A stretch of 64,000 bases of DNA from UBA9300 sp964577305. Lineage in GTDB: Bacteria > Bacteroidota > Bacteroidia > Bacteroidales > VadinHA17. The position numbers and the translations under genes are program-made. Of the stretch, positions 44,328 through 52,697 are shown piece after piece. A model generated the notes under the pieces. The model had not been told where the DNA came from. It did no database searches and saw only the letters and a list, made by a program, of their open reading frames with translations. The DNA lies in assembly GCA_964577305.1 (NCBI GenBank), contig CAZNYS010000004.1, positions 1-64,000 on the forward strand, given 5' to 3'. Positions within the stretch are counted from its first letter, which is position 1; every line of letters starts with the position of its first letter.

Positions 44328-45097
44328 GAGTGATCAAAAAAATATGGTGGCTGCCACTGGTTATATATATGACCATTATACCGTCATTTATGTCCGATAA
44401 ATTCAATAATGAGGTGTGCAGGGGAATAAAAATATCAATTACGGATTCGGCGGAACACAGGTTTATCACCCAGGGGAACCTGCTTTCGATGATACAGAAT
44501 GAAAACATGAAATTACTTGGTGCCGGACTTAGCACCATCGACCTGGAAAAGATAGAAAATATTCTGGCCGGAGTACGTGAGCTTGAATGCGTGGAGGTAT
44601 ACACTACTGCTGACGGTATTTTACATGTCGATGCAGACCAGCGTAACCCCGTAATGCGTGTGATTACTTCTTTCGGGAATAATTTCTATATCGATAAATA
44701 TGGCTTTGTTATACCTCACAGCAATACGTTTACACCACGTCTGATTGTGGTGTCGGGGAATATAGAAGTACCTGACAATTGTATCATGGGGAAGAGCATA
44801 CTGGAACAGGATGAAAATTTAATGGTGATACAAGCATTCAGGATGGCTGAATACATAAATGGTGATGAATTCTGGAGCAGGCTTATCGAACAAATATGGA
44901 TAAACGAAAAAGGGGAATTTGAACTGGTACCCAGAATAGGTGAACATATCGTGAAATTTGGCACTGCAGGGAATTATGAGTGGAAATTCAGGGTATTGAG
45001 AACATTTTACAAAGAAAAAATGGCTGACGCAGGATGGAATAAGTACGATGAAATAGACATGCGTTTTAAAGGACAATTAGTATGCACAAAAAAATAA
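44324..45097 (+). CDS. ftsQ: FtsQ-like division protein
   Basis: The 257-residue bitopic protein has a very short cytoplasmic tail, one helix (about 6-24) and a periplasmic part. That part resembles POTRA and FtsQ beta domains: HRFITQGNLLSMIQNENM, TIDLEKIENILAGVRELECVEVYTTADGILHVDADQRNPVMRV. Similarity to E. coli FtsQ is weak; the call rests on topology and on the murC-ftsQ-ftsA order. It would recruit FtsL/FtsB and FtsW/FtsI to the septum. A 36-nt gap precedes ftsA. Confidence 0.85.
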   Translation: MRVIKKIWWLPLVIYMTIIPSFMSDKFNNEVCRGIKISITDSAEHRFITQGNLLSMIQNENMKLLGAGLSTIDLEKIENILAGVRELECVEVYTTADGILHVDADQRNPVMRVITSFGNNFYIDKYGFVIPHSNTFTPRLIVVSGNIEVPDNCIMGKSILEQDENLMVIQAFRMAEYINGDEFWSRLIEQIWINEKGEFELVPRIGEHIVKFGTAGNYEWKFRVLRTFYKEKMADAGWNKYDEIDMRFKGQLVCTKK

Positions 45098-45133
45098 TAT
45101 TCTACAGTTAAACCATATCATATTGAATAAGTT

Positions 45134-46483
45134 ATGAATAGTAATGAACAGTATGTAGCAGCAATTGACATTGGAACTACCAAGATAGTATCCATTGTTG
45201 GAAAGAAGAATCAAAACGGTAAAATTGAGATTCTTGGTCTTAGCAAGGCGCCTTCTAACGGGGTTAAAAGGGGCGTGGTGCTGAATATCGAGGAAACCGT
45301 AAGCGCTATTGAACGAACCGTGGCTGATGTCCAGGAGCGATCTGGAATAGTATTCACTGATGTATTTGTTGGTATAGCCGGGCAGCATATTAAGAGCATG
45401 AAAAGCCGGGGTTATATTAACCGTGATTCTGTTGATGATGAAATAACCAAAGATGATGTATTTAACCTGACCCAGGATATGCATAAGATACCTATTGAAA
45501 TCGGGGAGGAGATAATACATGTAATCCCGCAGAATTTCATTGTTGATAATGAGACAGGTGTTAAGAATCCCATTGGTATGTGCGGAAAGAGGCTTGAGGC
45601 AAATTTCCATATTGTTATAGGCCAGGTTGCTTCGGCCAAGAACATTGAGAAATGCATCAGGAAATCAGGACTTAATGTCAAAGATCTTATCCTTGAGCCA
45701 TTGGCATCGTCCGATGCGGTACTCACCGATGATGAGAAAGAGGCAGGAGTGGTACTTGTTGATATAGGTGGTGGTACAACCGACGTGGCAGTTTATTATG
45801 ATAATATCATAAGGCATACAGCTGTAATACCCTTCGGCGGGAACGTTGTAACCAAGGACATTAAGGAAGGTTGCTCAATCCTGCAGAGGTATGCTGAACA
45901 GTTGAAGGTCCAGTACGGGTCGGCGCTGGGAGATATCGCTCCTGAAGATAAAGTAGTGTCTGTACCAGGCATCAGCGGCCGGGAGCCCAAGGAAATATCC
46001 TTCAAAAGCCTTGCGTATATAATACAATCAAGGATGGAGGAGATAATAGATGCGGTGAATTTCGAAATGCAATCATCAGGTTATGCAGAGAAAATATCTG
46101 CAGGTGTGGTTATCACCGGAGGCGGCGCCATGCTCAAGCATCTTCCTCAGCTTGTTAAGTTCAAAACGGCAATGGATGTCAGGATAGGACTACCAAATGA
46201 GCACCTGGCAGGAAATTCCAGGGATGAAATAAACCAGCCAATGTTCTCAACAAGTGTGGGACTGATAATGCGTGGGTTTGATTACCTGGAGACATATAAG
46301 AGTAATTTTAATGCCGGTGAGAAATCTGAGATGTCCGAAGAGCAGGAGGAACTGTTTGGCAGGCAAAAAGTGGAAATAGAAGCTGAAATATTTGAAGATA
46401 ATGATGGAAAGATGAGCTGGGCAGAGAAATTTAAGAAAAGCCTCAGTAAGATGTTTGAAACAGAAGACCAGGATATAAGTTAA
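45134..46483 (+). CDS. ftsA: Cell division protein FtsA
   Basis: The 449-residue actin-like ATPase tethers FtsZ to the membrane. It has the phosphate-1 loop AAIDIGTTKIVSIVG, the phosphate-2 loop LVDIGGGTTDVAVY, the adenosine motif VVITGGGAMLKHL, and the FtsA-specific 1C domain (about 80-165). The last residues WAEKFKKSLSKMFET form the amphipathic membrane-targeting helix. This form carries an acidic linker (EQEELFGRQKVEIEAEIFEDND) before it. It is followed by ftsZ after 51 nt. Confidence 0.96.
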   Translation: MNSNEQYVAAIDIGTTKIVSIVGKKNQNGKIEILGLSKAPSNGVKRGVVLNIEETVSAIERTVADVQERSGIVFTDVFVGIAGQHIKSMKSRGYINRDSVDDEITKDDVFNLTQDMHKIPIEIGEEIIHVIPQNFIVDNETGVKNPIGMCGKRLEANFHIVIGQVASAKNIEKCIRKSGLNVKDLILEPLASSDAVLTDDEKEAGVVLVDIGGGTTDVAVYYDNIIRHTAVIPFGGNVVTKDIKEGCSILQRYAEQLKVQYGSALGDIAPEDKVVSVPGISGREPKEISFKSLAYIIQSRMEEIIDAVNFEMQSSGYAEKISAGVVITGGGAMLKHLPQLVKFKTAMDVRIGLPNEHLAGNSRDEINQPMFSTSVGLIMRGFDYLETYKSNFNAGEKSEMSEEQEELFGRQKVEIEAEIFEDNDGKMSWAEKFKKSLSKMFETEDQDIS

Positions 46484-46534
46484 TAAAAGAATATGCTGAC
46501 ATACTGAATTGAATAACCTTAAATACATATAGCC

Positions 46535-47986
46535 ATGTCTGACGAATTAATGAATTTTGATCTGCCGGTTGAACGATCATCAATAATTAAGGTGCTGGGA
46601 ATAGGCGGTGGAGGGAATAATGCCGTAAACCATATGTATAACGAAGGTATTACCGATGTAAATTTTGTTGTTTGTAATACCGATGCCCAGGCCCTGGCCG
46701 AAAGCCGGATACCGGTAAAAGTCCAGATAGGTGAGGATCTGACTGAAGGAAGGGGTGCAGGTAGTAAACCTGAATTAGGGCGCAGAGCCGCGGAGGAGAA
46801 TATTGATCAGGTGCTAAGCGCTCTGGGGGGTAATACCCGGATGGTATTTATTACCACAGGAATGGGAGGTGGTACAGGAACAGGAGCTGCCCCTGTAATT
46901 GCACGGGCCTGTAAAGAGGCCGGGCTGCTGACAATAGCCGTGGTAACCATACCATTCAAGTCGGAAGGCAAAATAAGGATAAAAAATGCTGTGCAGGGTA
47001 TCAATGACCTGAAAGATCATGTCGATTCCCTTCTGGTTATTAATAATGAAAAACTCAGGGAGATATTCGGGGATCAGCCCGTATCAACAGCTTTCGCAAA
47101 AGCCGACGATGTGCTTACCATGGCAGTGAAAGGGATAGCTGAAATAATTACGGTAGCAGGTTATATAAACGTTGATTTTGCTGATGTCGAAACGGTAATG
47201 CGTGATTCAGGCGCTGCGGTGATGGGAACAGGATCATCATCAGGAGAGGAAAGGGCTATAAAGGCGATAGAAGAGGCAATATCATCACCTCTGCTTAATT
47301 CCAATGATATACATGGCGCTAAAAGTATACTATTAAATATCACTACAGGCCTGGGTGACCATGAGCTTACCATGGACGAACTGGGTGAGATAACAGACTT
47401 TATTTACGATGTGGCTTCAAATGATGCACTGATTATCAGGGGACTTTCAAAGGACGAAAGCCTGGGAGACAGGATATGTGTAACAGTTATTGCTACAGGA
47501 TTTGAACCCAATAGTGTGCTTGAGCCTTACAGATCGAACCCAAAAACGGAAAAAATAAACCTGGAAACAGGGCAGGTAAGCACAAATGTGCAGGAGAAGA
47601 AAAAAGGAGAACCGGATACTATCAGGGTCAAAACAAAAAAACCTGAAATATTCGATGATTATGAAAATGAACTGCAGAGAAAACTTGAATTTGATTTCGC
47701 TATTAAAAATGAAAAGGAAAGCAGTGAATTTAATAAGGGTGATGGCACACTGAGGAAAATAAAACATATGCAGAACATTCTTAAGAATGAAGGCCTGTCG
47801 AACAAAACCATGAGGGAGAATGTCGATGAGTTTGAAGATGTGCCGGCTTTTATAAGGAAAAAAATCAAGATCGATAGTGATAAAAGAAAAGACAAATCGG
47901 AAGTATCCAAATTCACATTATCAGATGACGATGACGAACCTTCACTGAGGGACGATAATGCGTATCTGAACGATAATGTTGACTAG
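46535..47986 (+). CDS. ftsZ: Cell division protein FtsZ
   Basis: The 483-residue tubulin-like GTPase forms the Z ring. The GTP-binding core has VLGIGGGGNNAVNHM, the tubulin signature GMGGGTGTGAAPVIA and the T7 loop NVDFADVETVMRDSG. A charged linker of about 100 residues follows. VPAFIRKK near residue 436 matches the FtsA-binding C-terminal peptide but is followed by about 40 more residues, ending LRDDNAYLNDNVD. I associate this tail with the Bacteroidota form. It is last in the dcw cluster. Confidence 0.97.
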   Translation: MSDELMNFDLPVERSSIIKVLGIGGGGNNAVNHMYNEGITDVNFVVCNTDAQALAESRIPVKVQIGEDLTEGRGAGSKPELGRRAAEENIDQVLSALGGNTRMVFITTGMGGGTGTGAAPVIARACKEAGLLTIAVVTIPFKSEGKIRIKNAVQGINDLKDHVDSLLVINNEKLREIFGDQPVSTAFAKADDVLTMAVKGIAEIITVAGYINVDFADVETVMRDSGAAVMGTGSSSGEERAIKAIEEAISSPLLNSNDIHGAKSILLNITTGLGDHELTMDELGEITDFIYDVASNDALIIRGLSKDESLGDRICVTVIATGFEPNSVLEPYRSNPKTEKINLETGQVSTNVQEKKKGEPDTIRVKTKKPEIFDDYENELQRKLEFDFAIKNEKESSEFNKGDGTLRKIKHMQNILKNEGLSNKTMRENVDEFEDVPAFIRKKIKIDSDKRKDKSEVSKFTLSDDDDEPSLRDDNAYLNDNVD

Positions 47987-48012
47987 CTGCTCTGGACATA
48001 ACTGTAGATTTG

Positions 48013-48045
48013 AAGGCAGGCCGACTCCCACAGCCTGCCTTTTTT
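48013..48045 (+). terminator. Terminator of the dcw cluster
   Basis: AAGGCAGGC (48013-48021) pairs with GCCTGCCTT (48033-48041), and further T residues follow. It begins 27 nt after the ftsZ stop. Confidence 0.92.
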
Positions 48046-48060
48046 CATGAGTTTTTTATT

Positions 48061-48068
48061 TATCTTTG
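48061..48068 (+). promoter_or_regulatory. -7 box of the porin gene
   Basis: TATCTTTG is a perfect match ending 6 nt before the ATG at 48075. Transcription would begin at or next to the start codon, giving a leaderless or nearly leaderless mRNA. Confidence 0.6.
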
Positions 48069-48074
48069 GGGACC

Positions 48075-50009
48075 ATGAACAGGGCATTGATATACATTAC
48101 TTTATTAAGTGTTTCATTAAATGCTTTTGCACAGAAAGGCAAAATACCGGAGAAGGCCGATTCTGTTACCCATGTAACAAGGCAGTTTAAACTGGATGAA
48201 ACCTTTACAGAGATTATTGATGTCGCTTTAGATACACTGGTAAATACATTTCACAGGTATAAGAAAACAGAAGTAATTTCACCCTTTTTTCAAAACCTCG
48301 GTAATTACGGCCTGCCTTATATAGAGGTAGATTTCTTTGACCGACCCGTCGATCCCGAATATTTTATTTACAGGCACCTGAGATATTTTATGCACCATGC
48401 AGGAAATAAGTTGTATGTCGATACTCATGTACCCTTCACTGAACTTAAGTGGACCTATGGCGGGGAGAGAAGCCTTGCGGAACAAACATTGGGTGTGCGG
48501 CATTCTCAGAACGTAACCCCTTTTTTTAATATTGGCCTTGATCTTGATATAATTTACAGCCTGGGACAATATATTTACCAGAAATCGGATAACCGTGTTT
48601 TTACCCTCCATTCATCATACCTGGGGAATAAATACAAGGCGCTTGCCTCGTGGAGCATTAATAATCTTAATGCTTATGAGAATGGCGGCGTTGCAGATCC
48701 AACAGTCCTTGACCAATATGAAACAAGGGATGTTCCTGTTAACCTGGGTGGACTGAATGAGGCAATAAGCAGGATAAAGAATATGAATTTTCAGGTAGTA
48801 CAGAAATATACCATTGGTGGTGGAGGGGATACCCCTGCTGACAGTACGGAAAACAAAAAGAAAAGCGGGGTAAGCGGAACGTTCTCACATATCCTTGAAT
48901 ATGAAAAAGGAAGAAGAATATACGAAGATAATGCCCCGGGTATTGGCTTTTATGACACTATTTTTATAAATGAAGCTGTTACATACGATTCCCTTTATGC
49001 CAGGGTTTTGAAGAATACCCTCAGGTTTGACTTTAATACAGGCGAAACAGCAAAATTCCAGCTGGGTATAGGTGTGGGGGCCGTAAATGAACAGAATGTT
49101 TTTGCACAGATCATGCCGACTCATGAAGAGGAAAACCCGGCAGACTCGGTAAAGTGGAAAGAAAGTTCAAATGCAGTGCTGGGGACACTGTTCAACCGGA
49201 TTGGGAAAAAATTCGGATGGCGCGCCGATGGGAAATTGTATTTTACGGGTTTAAGAGCAGGCGATTTTGAACTGAAAGGAACAATTAATAAAAGCTTTAA
49301 TGAAGGAGAAAAAGAGACAGAACTGGTTGCCAGGGGAAGTATGCTGAATACAGGACCGGCATGGTGGATGAAAAGATGGGGGAGTAATCATTTTGAATGG
49401 TCAAATGATTTAAGTAGCGAGTTCAGAATTAACCTGGGCGGATCCTTTGATTACCCTGGTATGAACTTTAATGCAGGAATCGATTATGCAATTATCACCA
49501 ATATGTTCTATTTCAATACGGAAGCAATACCGGAACAGTATGATGGTGTGATTTCAGTAATCAGTGCCAGGCTGAATAAAAACTTCAGCTTCTGGAAATT
49601 CAGGTTTGATAATTCCGTTCTGCTTCAGAAAAGCAGTCATAAAGATATCCTTGACCTTCCTCTCGTTTGTGCAAGGTCATCTTTTTACTTCGATCATGAA
49701 TTCCATTTTAATGCAACGGGAGGCAGGCTACAGACACAACTGGGCTTTGAAGCTGAGTATAATACCGCTTATTATTCATATTCCTATATGCCGGCCACCG
49801 GTATATTTTATGTACAGAACGGAATAAAAACAGGAAATTATCCCCAAATAAATGTGTTTGCAAATATCAAGGTGAAGCGTACAAGGATATTTGTTGGATT
49901 TGATCATGTCAACTATGGTTTGATGGGCTATGATTACTTTATAAGTCCCTATTATCCAGTGAATATAAGAATGTTCAAATATGGTATTGCGTGGACGTTT
50001 TATAATTAA
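48075..50009 (+). CDS. Putative porin (Porin_10 family)
   Basis: The 644-residue outer-membrane protein has a signal peptide ending LNAFAQ (about residue 20) and a large barrel. Supporting sequences are FQNLGNYGLPYIEVDFFDRP, KLYVDTHVPFTELKWTYGG, NVTPFFNIGLDLDI and a strand-rich C-terminus ending KYGIAWTFYN with a terminal aromatic residue. The family is annotated as putative porin in Bacteroidota; its solutes are unknown. The open frame includes three codons from a TTG at 48066, but that TTG lies in the -7 box, so ATG 48075 is the start. Confidence 0.85.
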   Translation: MNRALIYITLLSVSLNAFAQKGKIPEKADSVTHVTRQFKLDETFTEIIDVALDTLVNTFHRYKKTEVISPFFQNLGNYGLPYIEVDFFDRPVDPEYFIYRHLRYFMHHAGNKLYVDTHVPFTELKWTYGGERSLAEQTLGVRHSQNVTPFFNIGLDLDIIYSLGQYIYQKSDNRVFTLHSSYLGNKYKALASWSINNLNAYENGGVADPTVLDQYETRDVPVNLGGLNEAISRIKNMNFQVVQKYTIGGGGDTPADSTENKKKSGVSGTFSHILEYEKGRRIYEDNAPGIGFYDTIFINEAVTYDSLYARVLKNTLRFDFNTGETAKFQLGIGVGAVNEQNVFAQIMPTHEEENPADSVKWKESSNAVLGTLFNRIGKKFGWRADGKLYFTGLRAGDFELKGTINKSFNEGEKETELVARGSMLNTGPAWWMKRWGSNHFEWSNDLSSEFRINLGGSFDYPGMNFNAGIDYAIITNMFYFNTEAIPEQYDGVISVISARLNKNFSFWKFRFDNSVLLQKSSHKDILDLPLVCARSSFYFDHEFHFNATGGRLQTQLGFEAEYNTAYYSYSYMPATGIFYVQNGIKTGNYPQINVFANIKVKRTRIFVGFDHVNYGLMGYDYFISPYYPVNIRMFKYGIAWTFYN

Positions 50010-50013
50010 TCAG

Positions 50014-50021
50014 TATATTTG
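50014..50021 (+). promoter_or_regulatory. -7 box of mltF
   Basis: TATATTTG begins 5 nt after the porin stop and 29 nt before the mltF ATG at 50043, so mltF can be transcribed independently. Confidence 0.5.
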
Positions 50022-50042
50022 CTTCGTATTTCTTATCGGAAG

Positions 50043-51500
50043 ATGCATCAATACGGAATTAAAATATTTTTTTTGATTAAAAGGATATATTTTTTTGCTT
50101 TTATACTCTCACTATTAATATTTTCCTGTGATTCCGGGCCCAAAGCTGTTGATGATAATATACCCGTCAATCCTGACCTTGATGAGATAAGGGAGCGTGG
50201 AAAACTCGTTGCCCTGACAGACTTTAATTCCATAAGCTATTTTATTTACAGGGGAGAACCTATGGGATTCCAGTTTGAATTGCTTCAGGAATTTGCTGAT
50301 TACCTTCAGATTGAACTTGAGATAGTGACTGAAAATGACCTGAGCCTCTCATTTGAAATGCTCAATGACGGAAGAATAGACATAATGGCAATAAACCTTA
50401 CCATTAGTAATGAAAGGAAAAAGATAGTAAAGTTTACGCATCCTATAACTCAGACAAGGCAGGTACTTGTTCAGAAACGACCCAATAACTGGCGTGAGAT
50501 GACAACAGATGGGATTGATGATGTACTTGTGAGAAGCCTTCTGGATCTTGCTGATAAAACGGTATATGTGCAGTCAGGATCATCCTTTGCACAGAGGATG
50601 ATAAACCTTCAGGATGAGATAGGTGATACCATATATATTGTTGAAGTTCCAATAGAAGTAGAAGAGCTTATAACACTTGTGGCCAATGGTGAGATAAATT
50701 ATACCGTATCGGATGAAAATACAGCAATGGTAAACCGCACATATTATCCTGACCTTGACCTGGAAACACCTGTAAGCTTTGAACAGAACCTGGCGTGGGC
50801 AGTGAGAATCAACGGGTCGGATAAACTGCTTGAAGAGATTAATAATTGGATTGACGGGTTTAAAAAGACTGAAAGGTATGCACTGCTGTATGCCAAGTAT
50901 TTCAAAAACTCAAGGTCAAAACATATAGTACAGTCAAATTATTACAGTCTTGGCAGTGGGAACATATCACGCTGGGATGATTATCTCAAACGATACAGCG
51001 ATTCAATAGGCTGGGACTGGCGCTTACTGGCTTCACTGGTACTCCAGGAGTCACGTTTTGATCCTGATGTACAATCATGGTCAGGAGCTTACGGACTCAT
51101 GCAGCTGATGCCTGCAACAGGGAAGCAATTTGGTATTGACATTTATTCAAGCCCGGAAAACAATATCAGGGCCGGCATAAAGTATATACAATGGCTTCAG
51201 GAACTATTCGAAGATAAGGTGCCTGATGAACAGGAAAGGATAAAATTTATTCTTGCTTCATATAATGTTGGTCCGGGACATGTGCTTGATGCACGCCAGC
51301 TTGCTCATAAAAATGACCGTGATCCCGAGGTATGGGATGATAATGTGGCTTATTACCTGCTGCGAAAGTCAGACCCTGAATATTACCATGACCCAGTGGT
51401 TGAACATGGTTTCTGCCGTGGTGAAGAACCATTCAACTATGTGATAGAAGTGCTCGACAGGTATGAACATTATAAAAATTTTATGGGGGGAGGCGATTAG
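50043..51500 (+). CDS. mltF: Membrane-bound lytic murein transglycosylase MltF
   Basis: The 485-residue lipoprotein (signal peptide ending LLIFSC, Cys29) has two domains. The first is a periplasmic solute-binding protein-like (SBP_bac_3) domain at about 45-285 (ERGKLVALTDFNSISYF, GFQFELLQEFADYLQIE, GRIDIMAINLTIS). The second is a C-terminal SLT lytic transglycosylase domain with catalytic Glu in LVLQESRFDPDVQSW, GAYGLMQLMPATGKQFG and ILASYNVGPGHV. It cleaves peptidoglycan to 1,6-anhydro products, and the first domain regulates activity. An upstream TTG at 50019 adds eight codons but overlaps the -7 box, so ATG 50043 is chosen. Confidence 0.93.
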   Translation: MHQYGIKIFFLIKRIYFFAFILSLLIFSCDSGPKAVDDNIPVNPDLDEIRERGKLVALTDFNSISYFIYRGEPMGFQFELLQEFADYLQIELEIVTENDLSLSFEMLNDGRIDIMAINLTISNERKKIVKFTHPITQTRQVLVQKRPNNWREMTTDGIDDVLVRSLLDLADKTVYVQSGSSFAQRMINLQDEIGDTIYIVEVPIEVEELITLVANGEINYTVSDENTAMVNRTYYPDLDLETPVSFEQNLAWAVRINGSDKLLEEINNWIDGFKKTERYALLYAKYFKNSRSKHIVQSNYYSLGSGNISRWDDYLKRYSDSIGWDWRLLASLVLQESRFDPDVQSWSGAYGLMQLMPATGKQFGIDIYSSPENNIRAGIKYIQWLQELFEDKVPDEQERIKFILASYNVGPGHVLDARQLAHKNDRDPEVWDDNVAYYLLRKSDPEYYHDPVVEHGFCRGEEPFNYVIEVLDRYEHYKNFMGGGD

Positions 51501-51505
51501 AGGAG

Positions 51506-51535
51506 AAGGCTAAGGCTGAGGCTAAGGCTTAGCCT
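51506..51535. repeat. AAGGCT hexamer repeats ending in a hairpin
   Basis: Four head-to-tail hexamers (AAGGCT three times, GAGGCT once) span 51506-51529. The last part forms a perfect hairpin, AGGCTAAG/CTTAGCCT (51519-51526 with 51528-51535). It overlaps the TAA stop of the leftward Nudix gene and follows the mltF stop by 5 nt. It may act as a weak two-way terminator. Confidence 0.6.
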
Positions 51536-52173
51536 ATAATTATCCCCTCCCTTTTTATCACTACCAGCAATTCATGCAGCATCATCGCCGTGGCACCCCA
51601 GATTACATGACCATTGTAGTAATAGTGCTTGACATCAAGCACTTCATTCCTGATAAGCATTGATTTCTCCTTCACAATATCATCGTTAAAGAAATCGGCT
51701 AATCGCGCTTCAATAACAGATACTACCTCTTTCCTGTCAGGTGAAAAGTCAGGCCGCTTATTACAAAAAGCAACAACAGGGTTAACTTCTATATTACTGA
51801 CCGGTATGAACAGAGGTGTCAGGATTCCGAGTATTGTGAACTCTTCATCGCATATACCAATTTCCTCACATGTTTCTCTAACTGCCGTATCCGTAAGGCT
51901 GTGGTCTCCTTTTTCCCTCTTGCCCCCCGGGAATGAAATCTGGCCACTGTGAACACCATCATACTCCGGTCTTTGAATGAAGAGTGTATATATTGTATCA
52001 TTAACAGGGTACAGCAAAACTAAAACACCCGCAAGTTTTGAATCGCTTCTTTTCTTTCGCGGGAAATTCCTTGTCATCCTGTCTGAAGAAGCCATTTCCC
52101 ACTGTGCGTCTGTTCCGGGAAGGGGCTTACCCAGGGCAGTTTTCATACTGCTGATAAATCGGTCGTGGTTCAT
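51529..52173 (-). CDS. Nudix hydrolase, CoA pyrophosphatase-like
   Basis: The 214-residue protein has the NudL/CoAse pattern: LVLLYPVNDTIYTLFIQRPEYDG, HSGQISFPGGKREKGD and the Nudix helix TAVRETCEEIGI with the metal-binding glutamates. Family members cleave coenzyme A to phosphopantetheine and 3',5'-ADP. The substrate is inferred from that family pattern. Its -7 box (52178-52185) ends 4 nt from the ATG. Confidence 0.87.
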   Translation of the reverse strand: MNHDRFISSMKTALGKPLPGTDAQWEMASSDRMTRNFPRKKRSDSKLAGVLVLLYPVNDTIYTLFIQRPEYDGVHSGQISFPGGKREKGDHSLTDTAVRETCEEIGICDEEFTILGILTPLFIPVSNIEVNPVVAFCNKRPDFSPDRKEVVSVIEARLADFFNDDIVKEKSMLIRNEVLDVKHYYYNGHVIWGATAMMLHELLVVIKREGIIIG

Positions 52174-52177
52174 GGTA

Positions 52178-52185
52178 CAAATATA
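52178..52185 (-). promoter_or_regulatory. -7 box of the Nudix gene
   Basis: TATATTTG on the minus strand is a perfect match, only 4 nt upstream of the ATG at 52173. It implies a leaderless or nearly leaderless mRNA. Confidence 0.55.
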
Positions 52186-52192
52186 GCAAATG

Positions 52193-52210
52193 CCCGGGTC
52201 ACACCCCGGG
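52193..52210. repeat. CCCGG/CCGGG hairpin between divergent genes
   Basis: CCCGG (52193-52197) pairs with CCGGG (52206-52210). The sequence GGGTCACACCCCGGG resembles GGGTTACACCCGGGG in the structured element near 58919, so the two may be related repeats. Confidence 0.45.
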
Positions 52211-52232
52211 AATAAAAAACGTAATTATTTTG

Positions 52233-52240
52233 TAGATTTG
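52233..52240 (+). promoter_or_regulatory. -7 box of the 52250 gene
   Basis: TAGATTTG matches TAnnTTTG and ends 9 nt before the ATG at 52250. Confidence 0.5.
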
Positions 52241-52249
52241 GTAATAATT

Positions 52250-52654
52250 ATGGAGCAAAGAGATTATATATTAAGAGAGATTGAAAAAATCTCAGTGGTA
52301 ATAATGGCCATACTGGGTAAATTCAGGCGGATAAAGTCAAAGAAACAGTTTGAACAGGAAAGAACAATGATTGACAATCAACTGGAAGAAGCCAACGGGT
52401 TAACAATCGATAAACTTTTATCTTTTACAGAAGAAGAAATAATTTCATTTATAGATGTAAATGAAGGGTTTGTCCCGGGGAACATGGAACTCCTTGCTGA
52501 CCTGCTTATTGCATTTGCCGAAAATTTACCTGAAAATGAGAGTCGTAATCTTTTAAATAAAGCCGTAATAATTCTTGAATATGTAGACCGTGAAACCAAA
52601 ACCTTTTCAATGGAACGGTCGTTGAAAATATCCTGTTTAAGGGAAAGGCTCTAA
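52250..52654 (+). CDS. Small helical protein of unknown function
   Basis: I do not recognise the family. The 134-residue product is almost wholly helical and charged: MEQRDYILREIEKISVVIMA, then a basic stretch (KFRRIKSKKQFEQER) and acidic helices (LLSFTEEEIISFIDVNEG). It has no signal peptide, membrane helix or visible catalytic motif. The frame opens at 52190, but the first 20 codons lie upstream of the -7 box at 52233, so ATG 52250 is preferred. It is convergent with gatD, 43 nt away. Confidence 0.65.
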   Translation: MEQRDYILREIEKISVVIMAILGKFRRIKSKKQFEQERTMIDNQLEEANGLTIDKLLSFTEEEIISFIDVNEGFVPGNMELLADLLIAFAENLPENESRNLLNKAVIILEYVDRETKTFSMERSLKISCLRERL

Positions 52655-52697
52655 CAATGGTTGCTACGAAAGTACACTAGCTCCCCCTGATCCAAAT

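Noticed and set aside
32738..47986. Missing murF and ddl taken as a broken dcw cluster
   Set aside because: I know this gene order without murF and ddl from Bacteroidales genomes, where these genes lie elsewhere. All thirteen genes here are intact.
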